DNA from: Janthinobacterium sp. PC23-8
Lineage (GTDB): Bacteria > Pseudomonadota > Gammaproteobacteria > Burkholderiales > Burkholderiaceae_D
Length of the DNA: 64,000 bases
Reading direction: 5' to 3'
NCBI RefSeq assembly: GCF_002250505.1
Contig: NZ_NJGY01000002.1
Location: forward strand, 776,407-840,406
Below, piece after piece: positions 46,615-54,056 of this stretch (positions are counted from its first letter, which is position 1; every line of letters begins with the position of its first letter). A program made the translations under genes and the position numbers. The notes under the pieces were generated by a model that was not told the DNA's origin, made no database searches, and was given only the letters and a program-made list of their open reading frames with translations.

Positions 46615-47108
46615 AATTTGTATGTCGAATAGCCTTGGGCGAAGTCACTTTCACTCGTACCGCCACGCAGTTCGAGCACCGACTTATCGACTATTTTTTG
46701 AAAATTCAGCACAGTCAACATGACAACACCTATCGGCGCCCGGCGCGCCCATCCATCCTCTATTCGCTTAGCATAAGGTAAATTATTGACGAGATAAATG
46801 ACATCCCCTGCTTTCGCAGCCCTCATCGCATCGCCATGGGCTGCTATCGTGGCTGCACCATCTTTATCGATACGATCAAGGACGGCAGTAGCCGGTGAGC
46901 CAAGCGATAATTGCCAATTGCCCCTAAATCTGCCGCCAGCGTAACCAGGAGGCGGCTTGCGCTTCCAATATATGGCATCGCCAACAGGCGACCTACTGTC
47001 GATTTCTTTAGAAATCCCCATCGTAATGGAGCGTACAAGCAGATCTTGACTCGCCTTGGTCTTGGCGATGAACTCGCCGATCTGCATGGAAAATGAACCC
47101 TTAGCCAT
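46611..47108 (-). CDS. HK97 gp10-like head-tail joining protein
   Basis: A 165-residue protein: QIGEFIAKTKASQDLLVRSI, SRSPVGDAIYWKRKPPPGYA, GGRFRGNWQLSLGSP and YAKRIEDGWARRAPIGVVML. SPVGT-like plus G-x-x-R-x-N-W is the hallmark of gp10/minor tail protein Z-like joiners. ATG at 47106-47108 overlaps the preceding stop. Confidence 0.8.
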   Translation of the reverse strand: MAKGSFSMQIGEFIAKTKASQDLLVRSITMGISKEIDSRSPVGDAIYWKRKPPPGYAGGRFRGNWQLSLGSPATAVLDRIDKDGAATIAAHGDAMRAAKAGDVIYLVNNLPYAKRIEDGWARRAPIGVVMLTVLNFQKIVDKSVLELRGGTSESDFAQGYSTYKL

Positions 47109-47482
47109 CAAATCCCCCTGAGTTGCAGCGTGTGCAGCACGGCCACGTCGACCGGTTCGGTCTTGCCCGCGTTCTGGATCGTGTAGCTGACGTCGCCGAA
47201 CAGCACCAGGTCAGCCGTGGTCGGCGCCGGCATTGGTAAGCCGTTGCGCTGCAGCGCCGACAGCAGCAGCTTCTGGTCGCCCGCCTGAATCAGCGTGCCG
47301 TCGATGTTTTCGGCCTCGTAGGCGATTTTCACGCCCGTGCCTTCGTAGTCGGTCGTGGTGCTGGGCGCTGCGCCCACGTCGGGATCGTACACGCCAGTCA
47401 CGACTCGGCGCAGCACCACGATGCCGCCCTTGCGGCGCAGCGACTGGTCAGCGCGCGCGGCGGTTTTGACGTAGTCGGTCAT
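47108..47482 (-). CDS. Head-tail connector protein
   Basis: A 124-residue beta-rich protein (GGIVVLRRVVTGVYDPDVGA, YEAENIDGTLIQAGDQKLLL, TTADLVLFGDVSYTIQNAGK). Position and length fit a gp9/gp10-type stopper or connector between capsid and tail; no family can be named with certainty. Confidence 0.65.
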   Translation of the reverse strand: MTDYVKTAARADQSLRRKGGIVVLRRVVTGVYDPDVGAAPSTTTDYEGTGVKIAYEAENIDGTLIQAGDQKLLLSALQRNGLPMPAPTTADLVLFGDVSYTIQNAGKTEPVDVAVLHTLQLRGI

Positions 47483-47485
47483 AAG

Positions 47486-47857
47486 CTATGGCACTTTCAC
47501 GTAGTCATACGGCGGCGTCTCAGCGAAGCGCACCGCCCTGATCGTGGTCTTGCCGTCGATCAGCGCGCGCAGCACCCGGTGCCAGCCGTCCATAATGAAG
47601 CCCTGCTGGCACATGATGATCGGGTAGCTGGTGTCGACGTCGAGCGCGCGGCGCACGTGGTGCGCGATGCCGTAGGCCGATCCGACAGGGGTCCAGACCT
47701 CGCTGCCGGAGTAGATCGCCGACAGCGGCAGGTCGAACGGGACGAGATCCTTGGCGCGTGCGATCAGGTTGGTGACGATCCACACCTTGTCGCCCTCGCG
47801 GTAGGTGTTATCAGCGACGAAACAGCCGTCGATCTTCACTGCCGGATATGCGCTCAT
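47486..47857 (-). CDS. ParB/sulfiredoxin-fold-like small protein in the head module
   Basis: A 123-residue protein with YPIIMCQQGFIMDGWHRVLR, resembling the phosphate-binding box of ParB-like N-terminal domains (G-x-x-x-DG-x-H/R-R). It is conserved enough to suggest a nucleotide- or DNA-linked function, but sits between head-tail connectors. Overlaps its upstream neighbour by four bases, so it is part of the same operon. Confidence 0.6.
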   Translation of the reverse strand: MSAYPAVKIDGCFVADNTYREGDKVWIVTNLIARAKDLVPFDLPLSAIYSGSEVWTPVGSAYGIAHHVRRALDVDTSYPIIMCQQGFIMDGWHRVLRALIDGKTTIRAVRFAETPPYDYVKVP

Positions 47858-48366
47858 GCTCGTGTCACCTTCATCGAATTGCCACCACCGGTTGCGCCAA
47901 AGTACGGCACAAGGAGCGCGTCCACGGCCACGAAGCGCTCGCGCGCGTCCGTGGTGTTCTGGAAGTACTCCGTTTCCAGCGGCCCGGTCTTATCCTTCTT
48001 AATGGCGTTCGAACCGGTGTCGAGGTCTGGCAGCAGATCCTCGCCGTTACCGGCGCGCACGGCCAGGTCGATGCAGGCATTGATCACGTCGACCGGCACC
48101 GTGGTGCTTGGCACGGTGAAGCCGTCCACTGCCACGTTGTAGCGCGGCCAGTCCAGCGCCTGGCGCTGATATACGCGGCGGCCGGCCCAGCGCGTGCGGT
48201 AGGTGGCCATGAACAGCGTCGCCTTGCGCAAGGCGATCTCTTTGGAGGACTCGGCCAGCGCCGCCCAGGCGATCAGGCCCAGGCTGGCGCAGCGCGCATC
48301 AGCTGCGGCGACGCTGGCATAGGATTCGGCATTGGCCAGGCCGGCGCCGGTTTCAGTGATGAGCAT
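47854..48366 (-). CDS. Head-tail connector (DnaT-like/P22 gp4-like adaptor)
   Basis: A 170-residue helical protein starting MLITETGAGLANAESYASVA with KEIALRKATLFMATYRTRWA and VPVDVINACIDLAVRAGNGE. This is the DnaT_2-like putative adaptor protein found next to capsid genes. It attaches to the portal ring. Confidence 0.75.
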   Translation of the reverse strand: MLITETGAGLANAESYASVAAADARCASLGLIAWAALAESSKEIALRKATLFMATYRTRWAGRRVYQRQALDWPRYNVAVDGFTVPSTTVPVDVINACIDLAVRAGNGEDLLPDLDTGSNAIKKDKTGPLETEYFQNTTDARERFVAVDALLVPYFGATGGGNSMKVTRA

Positions 48367-48412
48367 GATGATCCTGATATGGAAAGCCCGCGCGCGGCAG
48401 GAGGTGCTGCAT

Positions 48413-48808
48413 TTATGCCTTGGCGGCTTTTGCTGGCTTTTCGGTCGAGGCGGCCACCGCTGCGGCGGATGCCGCTGCAGCGGCTGCGACCGCAGTGCTC
48501 CGCTCGGCTTGGATGGTTACAAGCTCGGCGCTCAAGCGCTGCGCCTCGACTTCGTTGACCCGCGCCTGCTCGGCAACGCGCTCCTCCGCTTCGGTCAGGC
48601 GCTGGGAGCGCTCGTCCAGCGCGCGCTCGCGCTCCAGCATCTGGTCGCGGGCAGCGAGCAATTCGACCTTGGTCGGGACGTACTCAGCAACCATCGCCTC
48701 TCCTGGCGGCGCCATAGTGAAGCCGTTATGCAGGCACGCCTCACGCGCGTCGATCGGTTCCTTCTGATGCGGACTTCCGTCCGGATCGTAGCAAGTTACT
48801 AATGCCAT
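48413..48808 (-). CDS. Phage protein with coiled coil and alanine-rich tail
   Basis: A 131-residue protein: DPDGSPHQKEPIDAREACLH, then a coiled coil (about 47-100, LLAARDQMLERERALDERSQ) and an Ala/Lys-rich end (AAAAASAAAVAAS). No family is recognised; it lies in the head module downstream of the capsid gene. Confidence 0.6.
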   Translation of the reverse strand: MALVTCYDPDGSPHQKEPIDAREACLHNGFTMAPPGEAMVAEYVPTKVELLAARDQMLERERALDERSQRLTEAEERVAEQARVNEVEAQRLSAELVTIQAERSTAVAAAAAASAAAVAASTEKPAKAAKA

Positions 48809-48864
48809 GTGATTCTCCAGGTAAAACGAGCCGGATTTCTCCGGCCCTTGAGTTGTTTGACGGC

Positions 48865-49278
48865 TTAGCGCTTCGCCAGGAATGCCGAAAAGTTGATACC
48901 GGTAGCGACGGTACCAGCCACCAGCGTGCTCAGGCGGATGTAGCGTTTCAGCACGCCATTCTCTTCATTGCGGAAGGGGACGACGAAGCGACCAATGCCG
49001 GTGGGGTTATCCATCGGCACAACCAGGTTGCCCAGCACCTTCTTGGCCAGGCAAACACCCAGCGAGGTCATTGCCGCAACGCTCGATCCCTCCACCGATA
49101 CGGTGTAGATTTCGTCGCCACTTGCCACCTCGATCGCCGAGACGTCCAGTACCAGGAAGCCGTCGAACAGGCCTTCGCCAAGATCGAGGATGGCGCCATC
49201 GGTGGACGCCGCGATCAGACCAGCCGCTTTCAACACGGTGGCCGCGTCGAAGGTGAGCATCGAATATTGATTTGCCAT
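48865..49278 (-). CDS. Small head protein, possible decoration protein
   Basis: A 137-residue beta-rich protein (AILDLGEGLFDGFLVLDVSA, VLGNLVVPMDNPTGIGRFVV, GVLKRYIRLSTLVAGTVATG). It lies immediately downstream of the major capsid gene, the usual place of a decoration or Bbp16-like protein. Assignment is by position and fold feel only. Confidence 0.6.
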   Translation of the reverse strand: MANQYSMLTFDAATVLKAAGLIAASTDGAILDLGEGLFDGFLVLDVSAIEVASGDEIYTVSVEGSSVAAMTSLGVCLAKKVLGNLVVPMDNPTGIGRFVVPFRNEENGVLKRYIRLSTLVAGTVATGINFSAFLAKR

Positions 49279-49306
49279 GATGTTTAATCCTTATCTTTGG
49301 CGGTAA

Positions 49307-50350
49307 TTAGGCGACGACAGGAGCGTCGGCAATGGACCACAGGCGAGTGGCGGCGCGGCCGTTGAACACGGCGAAGCCGTTGTACCACTCGACGCGGGTG
49401 CGCAGCACTGGCGAGGTTTGCAGCTCGCCCAGGTCGCGCACGTCGACGCCACCGTTCTGAATACCTTGCACGCCACCTTCACCCAGCGAAACGACGTAGA
49501 TCGAAGTCGCCGTCGCAGTGCCGGAAGTGGCCGCTTCGGTGAATGGCAGGATCGGATTTCCCAGGTGGTCCAGGTCGACCACGATAAACGGCAGGCCGTT
49601 GTACATCTCGACTGGCTTGCCGAAGGCGTCGACACCGTAGGTCAGGAAGCCGCCCACGCTGGTATTGCGCGCGGCCTGGGTCAGACGGCGGCGCATGGCC
49701 TTCGACATGACCAGATGGGTCGGATTCAATGTCTGGTCGATCGCTTCGTCCAGCTTCGACAGCGACAGCGCCGTACCGCCGGCCGTCGAGCCGGCAGCGA
49801 TCATCTGGCCGCCCGTGATGCGCACCTGCAAGCCATCGAATTCACGCGGATCGGACTGGCTGTCGCCCTTGATGAATTTCTGCGTCCAGGCCAGCGACAA
49901 TGCGCGCACCTTCATCGCCTCGTGCACTGAGCGCTGCTGGGCGCCCATGGTGTCGATGATGAACTTGTCGACGTCGAGGTCGCCGCCAGCGATCACCAGC
50001 GATTCGGTGATCGGGTTCAGGATGCCGGTCGACGCCGTGTAGGCTTCGTTGACGCCACGGAAGCCGACGCCAGGAAGCGATGCCTCGCGGTTGTATTTCA
50101 TCGCATTACCGCTGATGGTATCGAATGGCAGGTTCATCAGGACGCCCGACGATCCGGCGTACAACTCAATAATTGCCTGGCGGATAACGTCGCCAGTTTC
50201 CAGTTTGGCCGCCTCCACCAGCGTCAGCGCACACTTGATCAGCCCTTGCCGGTACATGAACTGGCTGACCTGTACGTATGCGATTTCGCGGAGGTCATGG
50301 ACGATCGCGGCCATGATGGCCGCAGCCACCAGGAAGAGTTTTTTGAACAT
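49307..50350 (-). CDS. Major capsid protein
   Basis: A 347-residue protein: TISGNAMKYNREASLPGVGF, RGVNEAYTASTGILNPITES, HLVMSKAMRRRLTQAARNTS, then VEMYNGLPFIVVDLDHLGNP. These features and length fit HK97-fold capsids of the portal-DUF4055 phages. It follows the scaffold gene after 11 bp. The N-terminus (MFKKLFLVAAAIMAAI) is hydrophobic and might be removed. Confidence 0.82.
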   Translation of the reverse strand: MFKKLFLVAAAIMAAIVHDLREIAYVQVSQFMYRQGLIKCALTLVEAAKLETGDVIRQAIIELYAGSSGVLMNLPFDTISGNAMKYNREASLPGVGFRGVNEAYTASTGILNPITESLVIAGGDLDVDKFIIDTMGAQQRSVHEAMKVRALSLAWTQKFIKGDSQSDPREFDGLQVRITGGQMIAAGSTAGGTALSLSKLDEAIDQTLNPTHLVMSKAMRRRLTQAARNTSVGGFLTYGVDAFGKPVEMYNGLPFIVVDLDHLGNPILPFTEAATSGTATATSIYVVSLGEGGVQGIQNGGVDVRDLGELQTSPVLRTRVEWYNGFAVFNGRAATRLWSIADAPVVA

Positions 50351-50361
50351 GGAATTACCCT

Positions 50362-51135
50362 TTATTTTGCCCCCGCGCGTGCAGCGGTCAGCCGCTCCGT
50401 CGGGGAAAGTTTTGAGAGGTCAGCGCCACCGGCGCCGGCCTTGCCACCTGCAGCACCACCGCCGGAAGCACCCGTACCCTTGAGGATTTTGTCCTTGTTC
50501 GGGTACTGGTTGACGATAACCTGCAGCGCTTCTTCGAAATCAGCGTGCTCACCATGCCGGGTTGCGGAGAAAATCGGGTTGCCGCTGTGATCCAGTGGCA
50601 CCAACTTCCCGCCTTCGACCTTGAAGCGATCGCCGAACACCTTCTGCGCGATGTCAGCGGGGATGGCCAGCTTGTCGGCAATGAACGCCGAGCTGGAGAA
50701 ACTGCCCCCGATGATGTGGTCGTTCAGATTGGAAGTGAGCTTGGCGTTCTCGTCAGCCAGCGATTTCTCGCGGGCCTCAGCTGCTCGCGTGGCATCCGCC
50801 ACAGCCTGTTTTGCAGACGCTGCTGCTGCGTCCTTGATCTCTTGCACCTTACCGGCTGCGATCAGGTCGCCTTCCTTGATGTTCTTGGCCAGTTCCAGCG
50901 CCTTGCGGGCCGCCTCGCCGTCTTCAATGCCGTCGAAAGCCTTCAGCTTGCCTTCGGCCAGCTCGGCACGCTCACGGTGACCTTTTGCTTCACCGTTCAG
51001 GCGCGAGATGGACGCAATCGTGCTGTCAGCGTCGAATGGAGCCTCACGGCCGTCGCCATAAACAAAGATGGGTTGCTTCTTATCACCTTCGCCGGTGGTG
51101 ACGATATTGCCGTTGGCGTCGAATTTGAATGGCAT
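50362..51135 (-). CDS. Capsid scaffolding-like protein (DUF6651)
   Basis: A 257-residue acidic protein with a central coiled coil (about 55-140, LEL-AKNIKEGDLIAAGKVQ) and a glycine-rich, disordered C-terminus (GTGASGGGAAGGKAGAGGAD) ending KLSPTERLTAARAGAK. It is located directly before the capsid gene, as scaffolds are. ATG at 51133-51135 (MPFKFDANGNIV) is used. Confidence 0.75.
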   Translation of the reverse strand: MPFKFDANGNIVTTGEGDKKQPIFVYGDGREAPFDADSTIASISRLNGEAKGHRERAELAEGKLKAFDGIEDGEAARKALELAKNIKEGDLIAAGKVQEIKDAAAASAKQAVADATRAAEAREKSLADENAKLTSNLNDHIIGGSFSSSAFIADKLAIPADIAQKVFGDRFKVEGGKLVPLDHSGNPIFSATRHGEHADFEEALQVIVNQYPNKDKILKGTGASGGGAAGGKAGAGGADLSKLSPTERLTAARAGAK

Positions 51136-51208
51136 GGTTGTTTCTTTCTGGGCATCCGCCCTATCAATGACCTTCCGGCCGTGCACCGCGTCGCGTCCGC
51201 TTGCGGCA

Positions 51209-51274
51209 ATAAAAATGCCGCCTCAGTAGGCGGCACGGTAAATCGTTGGTCATAAAATGCCCGCCGGAGCGGGC
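51209..51274 (-). terminator. Two terminator-like hairpins before the scaffold gene
   Basis: Minus strand: GCCCGC-TCCG-GCGGGC then ATTTTATG (51253-51274), and GCCGCC-(6 nt)-GGCGGC then ATTTTTATT (51209-51234). They lie between the small 50-aa gene and the scaffold gene. Confidence 0.75.
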
Positions 51275-51283
51275 TTCATGGAT

Positions 51284-51436
51284 TCAGATATAGGGGTGGA
51301 AGCTGGATTCACTCAGCCAGTCGAAGTAAGCGCCCCGGGGAGTTCTCCCGTTTCCTTCTTTGCCGAGGCCGATACACGACCAGCCTAATGCGTTGCGCAC
51401 GATGAGCGGTTTAATGATCATTTCATCTGATTCCAT
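51284..51436 (-). CDS. 50-residue phage protein, previously short for annotation
   Basis: MESDEMIIKPLIVRNALGW, then SCIGLGKEGNGRTPRGAYFD and WLSESSFHPYI. The ATG at 51434-51436 has AAGGA seven bases upstream and the stop is followed by terminator-like hairpins, so it is a complete small transcription unit end. No family is recognised. It sits between the MuF and scaffold genes. Confidence 0.6.
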   Translation of the reverse strand: MESDEMIIKPLIVRNALGWSCIGLGKEGNGRTPRGAYFDWLSESSFHPYI

Positions 51437-51471
51437 TGAATGTCCTTGTTCTGGCGCGCGACTTGCGACCG

Positions 51472-52668
51472 TTATTTGTACTTCGCCTGCAGTTCCTCCA
51501 AGGTCAGCTTGCGCCCCTTGAGGTTCATCAGGTCATTCAAGGTGATCTTGCCCGCCTCGTACATCTCGGCGCGACCCGGCCCCAGGTATTCGGCCCGCCA
51601 GGCCTTGTCCTTGCTGGCCAGAAAGTCTTTGAAGTTCATCTTGCTGCTAACCGGGCCGCCATCACTGGGGCGCGTGCTCTCGCCGGGCTCGTCCAGATCG
51701 ATGCCTAAGTCCTTGAAAGACTTGGTGCGCGTGCTGAGCACACAGCGGCAGCTGAAATGAATGGCGCCCGGCCCTCCTGCCCACTCGTGTGTGTGATTAA
51801 TCGGCTCCTGCCCATCCAGCGTGTACTCCTGCAGGTCACGCATGGCGCACAGCAGGCAGGTATGCGAGTCGAGCGTCGACAGCCAGACCAGGCACTCGAT
51901 CAGATCGACGTTTTGCTGGAACGATGCGAGCCGCGCAGCATTGGCCACGGCCTGCACCGAACTGTGCACCAGCGCGCGCGCATTTGCGGCTGACGTTTTC
52001 AGGATGCCCTGCTCGCCCGGCGCAACAGGATCCGGCGCGGCGCCAGGCGCCGTTTGCGGGGGCGCTGGCGGTGCGCGCAACAAAGCTGCCACCTTGCTCG
52101 TTGGCGGCGCTGCAGGCGCACCAGCCTTGCCAGCCCCCAGGTCAGCAGCCTTCACGCTCTTGCCCAACACGCGCGACACGATCTGCGACGTCGTTTCACC
52201 CTGCGCCGCACCGAGGCGCACCTGGCTGGCGAAGCGGAATTGCGTATCGAGCGCCTGGCGCTTCCACCAGTCCGCCGACGGCGCGCCCTTAATCAGCGTG
52301 TCGCCGACCAGCTTTTCGAGGTAATTCGCCGGCGGCAGCTTGGCGCCCAGTTCGATCTTCAAGGCCTGCGTCAGCACCTTTGCCGTGTAATCGGCCTCGA
52401 TGCGCACCATGCCGGTCAGGTTCCGGGTCATTTCGGCCTGCATGCCAGTGTAATGCGATGCGATCACCGCATTCGACTCGCGCAGCAGCGCGCCCAGGCG
52501 CTGCTTGCCATACGTGGATAACTCGCCCTCGTTCAGCTTGGCCGTGAGCTCCTTCGACATAGCTGCCATCAGCAGCAGGATCTTCTCTTGCGTGCCGGCA
52601 GAAAAGCGCAGCAGATTCAGGGAATGCACGAGGAACATCTCGGCAATCCACTCTTCGAGCGCGCCCAT
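51472..52668 (-). CDS. MuF-like minor head protein
   Basis: A 398-residue protein. The N-terminal 180 residues are helical; the central linker is Ala/Pro-rich (PPAPPQTAPGAAPDPVAPGE); the MuF domain follows with DSHTCLLCAMRDLQEYTLDG, HTHEWAGGPGAIHFSCRCVL, the CxxC...H...CxC pattern of phage head morphogenesis (Mu gpF) proteins. The C-terminal tail is acidic to basic. It ends 35 bp before the 50-aa gene and directly follows the portal gene. Confidence 0.85.
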   Translation of the reverse strand: MGALEEWIAEMFLVHSLNLLRFSAGTQEKILLLMAAMSKELTAKLNEGELSTYGKQRLGALLRESNAVIASHYTGMQAEMTRNLTGMVRIEADYTAKVLTQALKIELGAKLPPANYLEKLVGDTLIKGAPSADWWKRQALDTQFRFASQVRLGAAQGETTSQIVSRVLGKSVKAADLGAGKAGAPAAPPTSKVAALLRAPPAPPQTAPGAAPDPVAPGEQGILKTSAANARALVHSSVQAVANAARLASFQQNVDLIECLVWLSTLDSHTCLLCAMRDLQEYTLDGQEPINHTHEWAGGPGAIHFSCRCVLSTRTKSFKDLGIDLDEPGESTRPSDGGPVSSKMNFKDFLASKDKAWRAEYLGPGRAEMYEAGKITLNDLMNLKGRKLTLEELQAKYK

Positions 52669-54042
52669 CTATGCCGCCATCAGAGTGGGAGTAGCCGACA
52701 GGATCCGCTCCTGCTCCGCTTCCCAGTCAAGATCCGGGGAAAGGATGCCGCGCCGCTTGAGTTCGTTGAAGTAGCTTTCAGCTGACAACAGGCCGGTCGA
52801 CGCGCCTTTGAACAGAAGCTCAGCGCTGGCCTCGGCCAATGTTGCGGCGCCGAAGTCTTTGTAGACGGTGATGTGGCCACCCTCTTTTTCACCGACCCAT
52901 TCAGCCATGAACTGCAACGCCTGATCAGCCGAGTCCTCGATGTTTTGCGCAACCTTCTGCAGTGCACAGGCGCCTTGTTCGTTATCGGCAATGGTCTGGG
53001 CAACGCTGGTGCCGCCGGGCTTGATGACGAGCAGCTCGGCGCCAGACTGGCGCATCTGATCCTCCAGGTCCAGCAGCACTTGCCGACCAGCAGCAACCGC
53101 AGCACCAGACATTTCGACGTACTTCATGTCAGCCTCGGGATGATCGGCCTTGACCGCGCTTCCCGCGCCAACTGCGATCTCTGCTGCCTCAAGCATTTTG
53201 GCAAACAGGATCGGCACGCTCAGTATGTGTAAGTTGGTCTGCCGGTCGCTTTTCGTCTGCCAGTGCTCGACGTTGGCATACGCCAATTCCAGCAAAGCTG
53301 GCTTGGCACTCATAAAACCCAGGCGGTTGCCGTAGACCGGCACGAATGGAATGCGGCTGATGGTGGTCACGCCACCATCGAACACGGCCCAGTCATCGCT
53401 CTTGGCACTGTCAAGCTTGCGCCATACCTGCCAACCGCCACGGTGCAGCACGCGCACTTGCTCAATGCTCTTGGTGGCGAACTCGCCGTCCTGCACCTTG
53501 ACGACTTCCAAGAGGCGCAACTGCGACAGGCCCGCCGAATCATCAAGCCAACCCAAAATGTTTTTTGGGTGGATTTGCACAAAATACGGGCGCACAGCAG
53601 CGGCCAGCTCTTCTGCCTTGGTAACGTACAGCGGCTTGCCGTCCTTATTGCGCGTGGGAGGGTGATCGACCAGGATGCCGCTGAAACCGAAGCCCAGCGC
53701 CTCTTGACCGACCTCCGCCAGGAAAGAATGCAGGTTGCGACCTGTGCGATCAACATCCTCGCACCAGGCTTTGAGCTTCGCCGGCACGTCATCGCCGTAG
53801 GTGACTGGCTTGCTGAATGGTTTCGCACCAAGCACCTCGATCGTGCGACCGTATGCGGGAAACAAGGTGGCGACGGCCAAGCGAATCGTATGGGCTTCGC
53901 GATCCTCGGCTGGCCATCGCGGCATGTGGGTCTCGCCGGCAGCGCGCATGGCCTTCGTGCCGCCGAGCAGCGCTTCGATCAGGTCGCAGTGCTCATTCAG
54001 CACAGCGGCCTCTGGCGATTGCTTGCGTACGGGATGGGTCAT
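52669..54042 (-). CDS. Portal protein (DUF4055)
   Basis: A 457-residue protein: MTHPVRKQSPEAAVLNEHCD, IEVLGAKPFSKPVTYGDDVP, GFGFSGILVDHPP, RPYFVQIHPKNILGWLDDSA, PFVPVYGNRLGFMSAKPALL and a C-terminal coiled region. DUF4055 members act as portals in siphoviruses: the dodecameric channel for DNA. It lies between terminase and MuF as expected, abutting the MuF gene. Confidence 0.85.
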   Translation of the reverse strand: MTHPVRKQSPEAAVLNEHCDLIEALLGGTKAMRAAGETHMPRWPAEDREAHTIRLAVATLFPAYGRTIEVLGAKPFSKPVTYGDDVPAKLKAWCEDVDRTGRNLHSFLAEVGQEALGFGFSGILVDHPPTRNKDGKPLYVTKAEELAAAVRPYFVQIHPKNILGWLDDSAGLSQLRLLEVVKVQDGEFATKSIEQVRVLHRGGWQVWRKLDSAKSDDWAVFDGGVTTISRIPFVPVYGNRLGFMSAKPALLELAYANVEHWQTKSDRQTNLHILSVPILFAKMLEAAEIAVGAGSAVKADHPEADMKYVEMSGAAVAAGRQVLLDLEDQMRQSGAELLVIKPGGTSVAQTIADNEQGACALQKVAQNIEDSADQALQFMAEWVGEKEGGHITVYKDFGAATLAEASAELLFKGASTGLLSAESYFNELKRRGILSPDLDWEAEQERILSATPTLMAA

Positions 54043-54056
54043 GTAAATCCTTGTTG

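Noticed and set aside
52680-52694. AGAGTGGGAGT, similar to the end of guaA, as a second attachment core
   Set aside because: Only about ten bases match and it lies inside the portal gene C-terminus.
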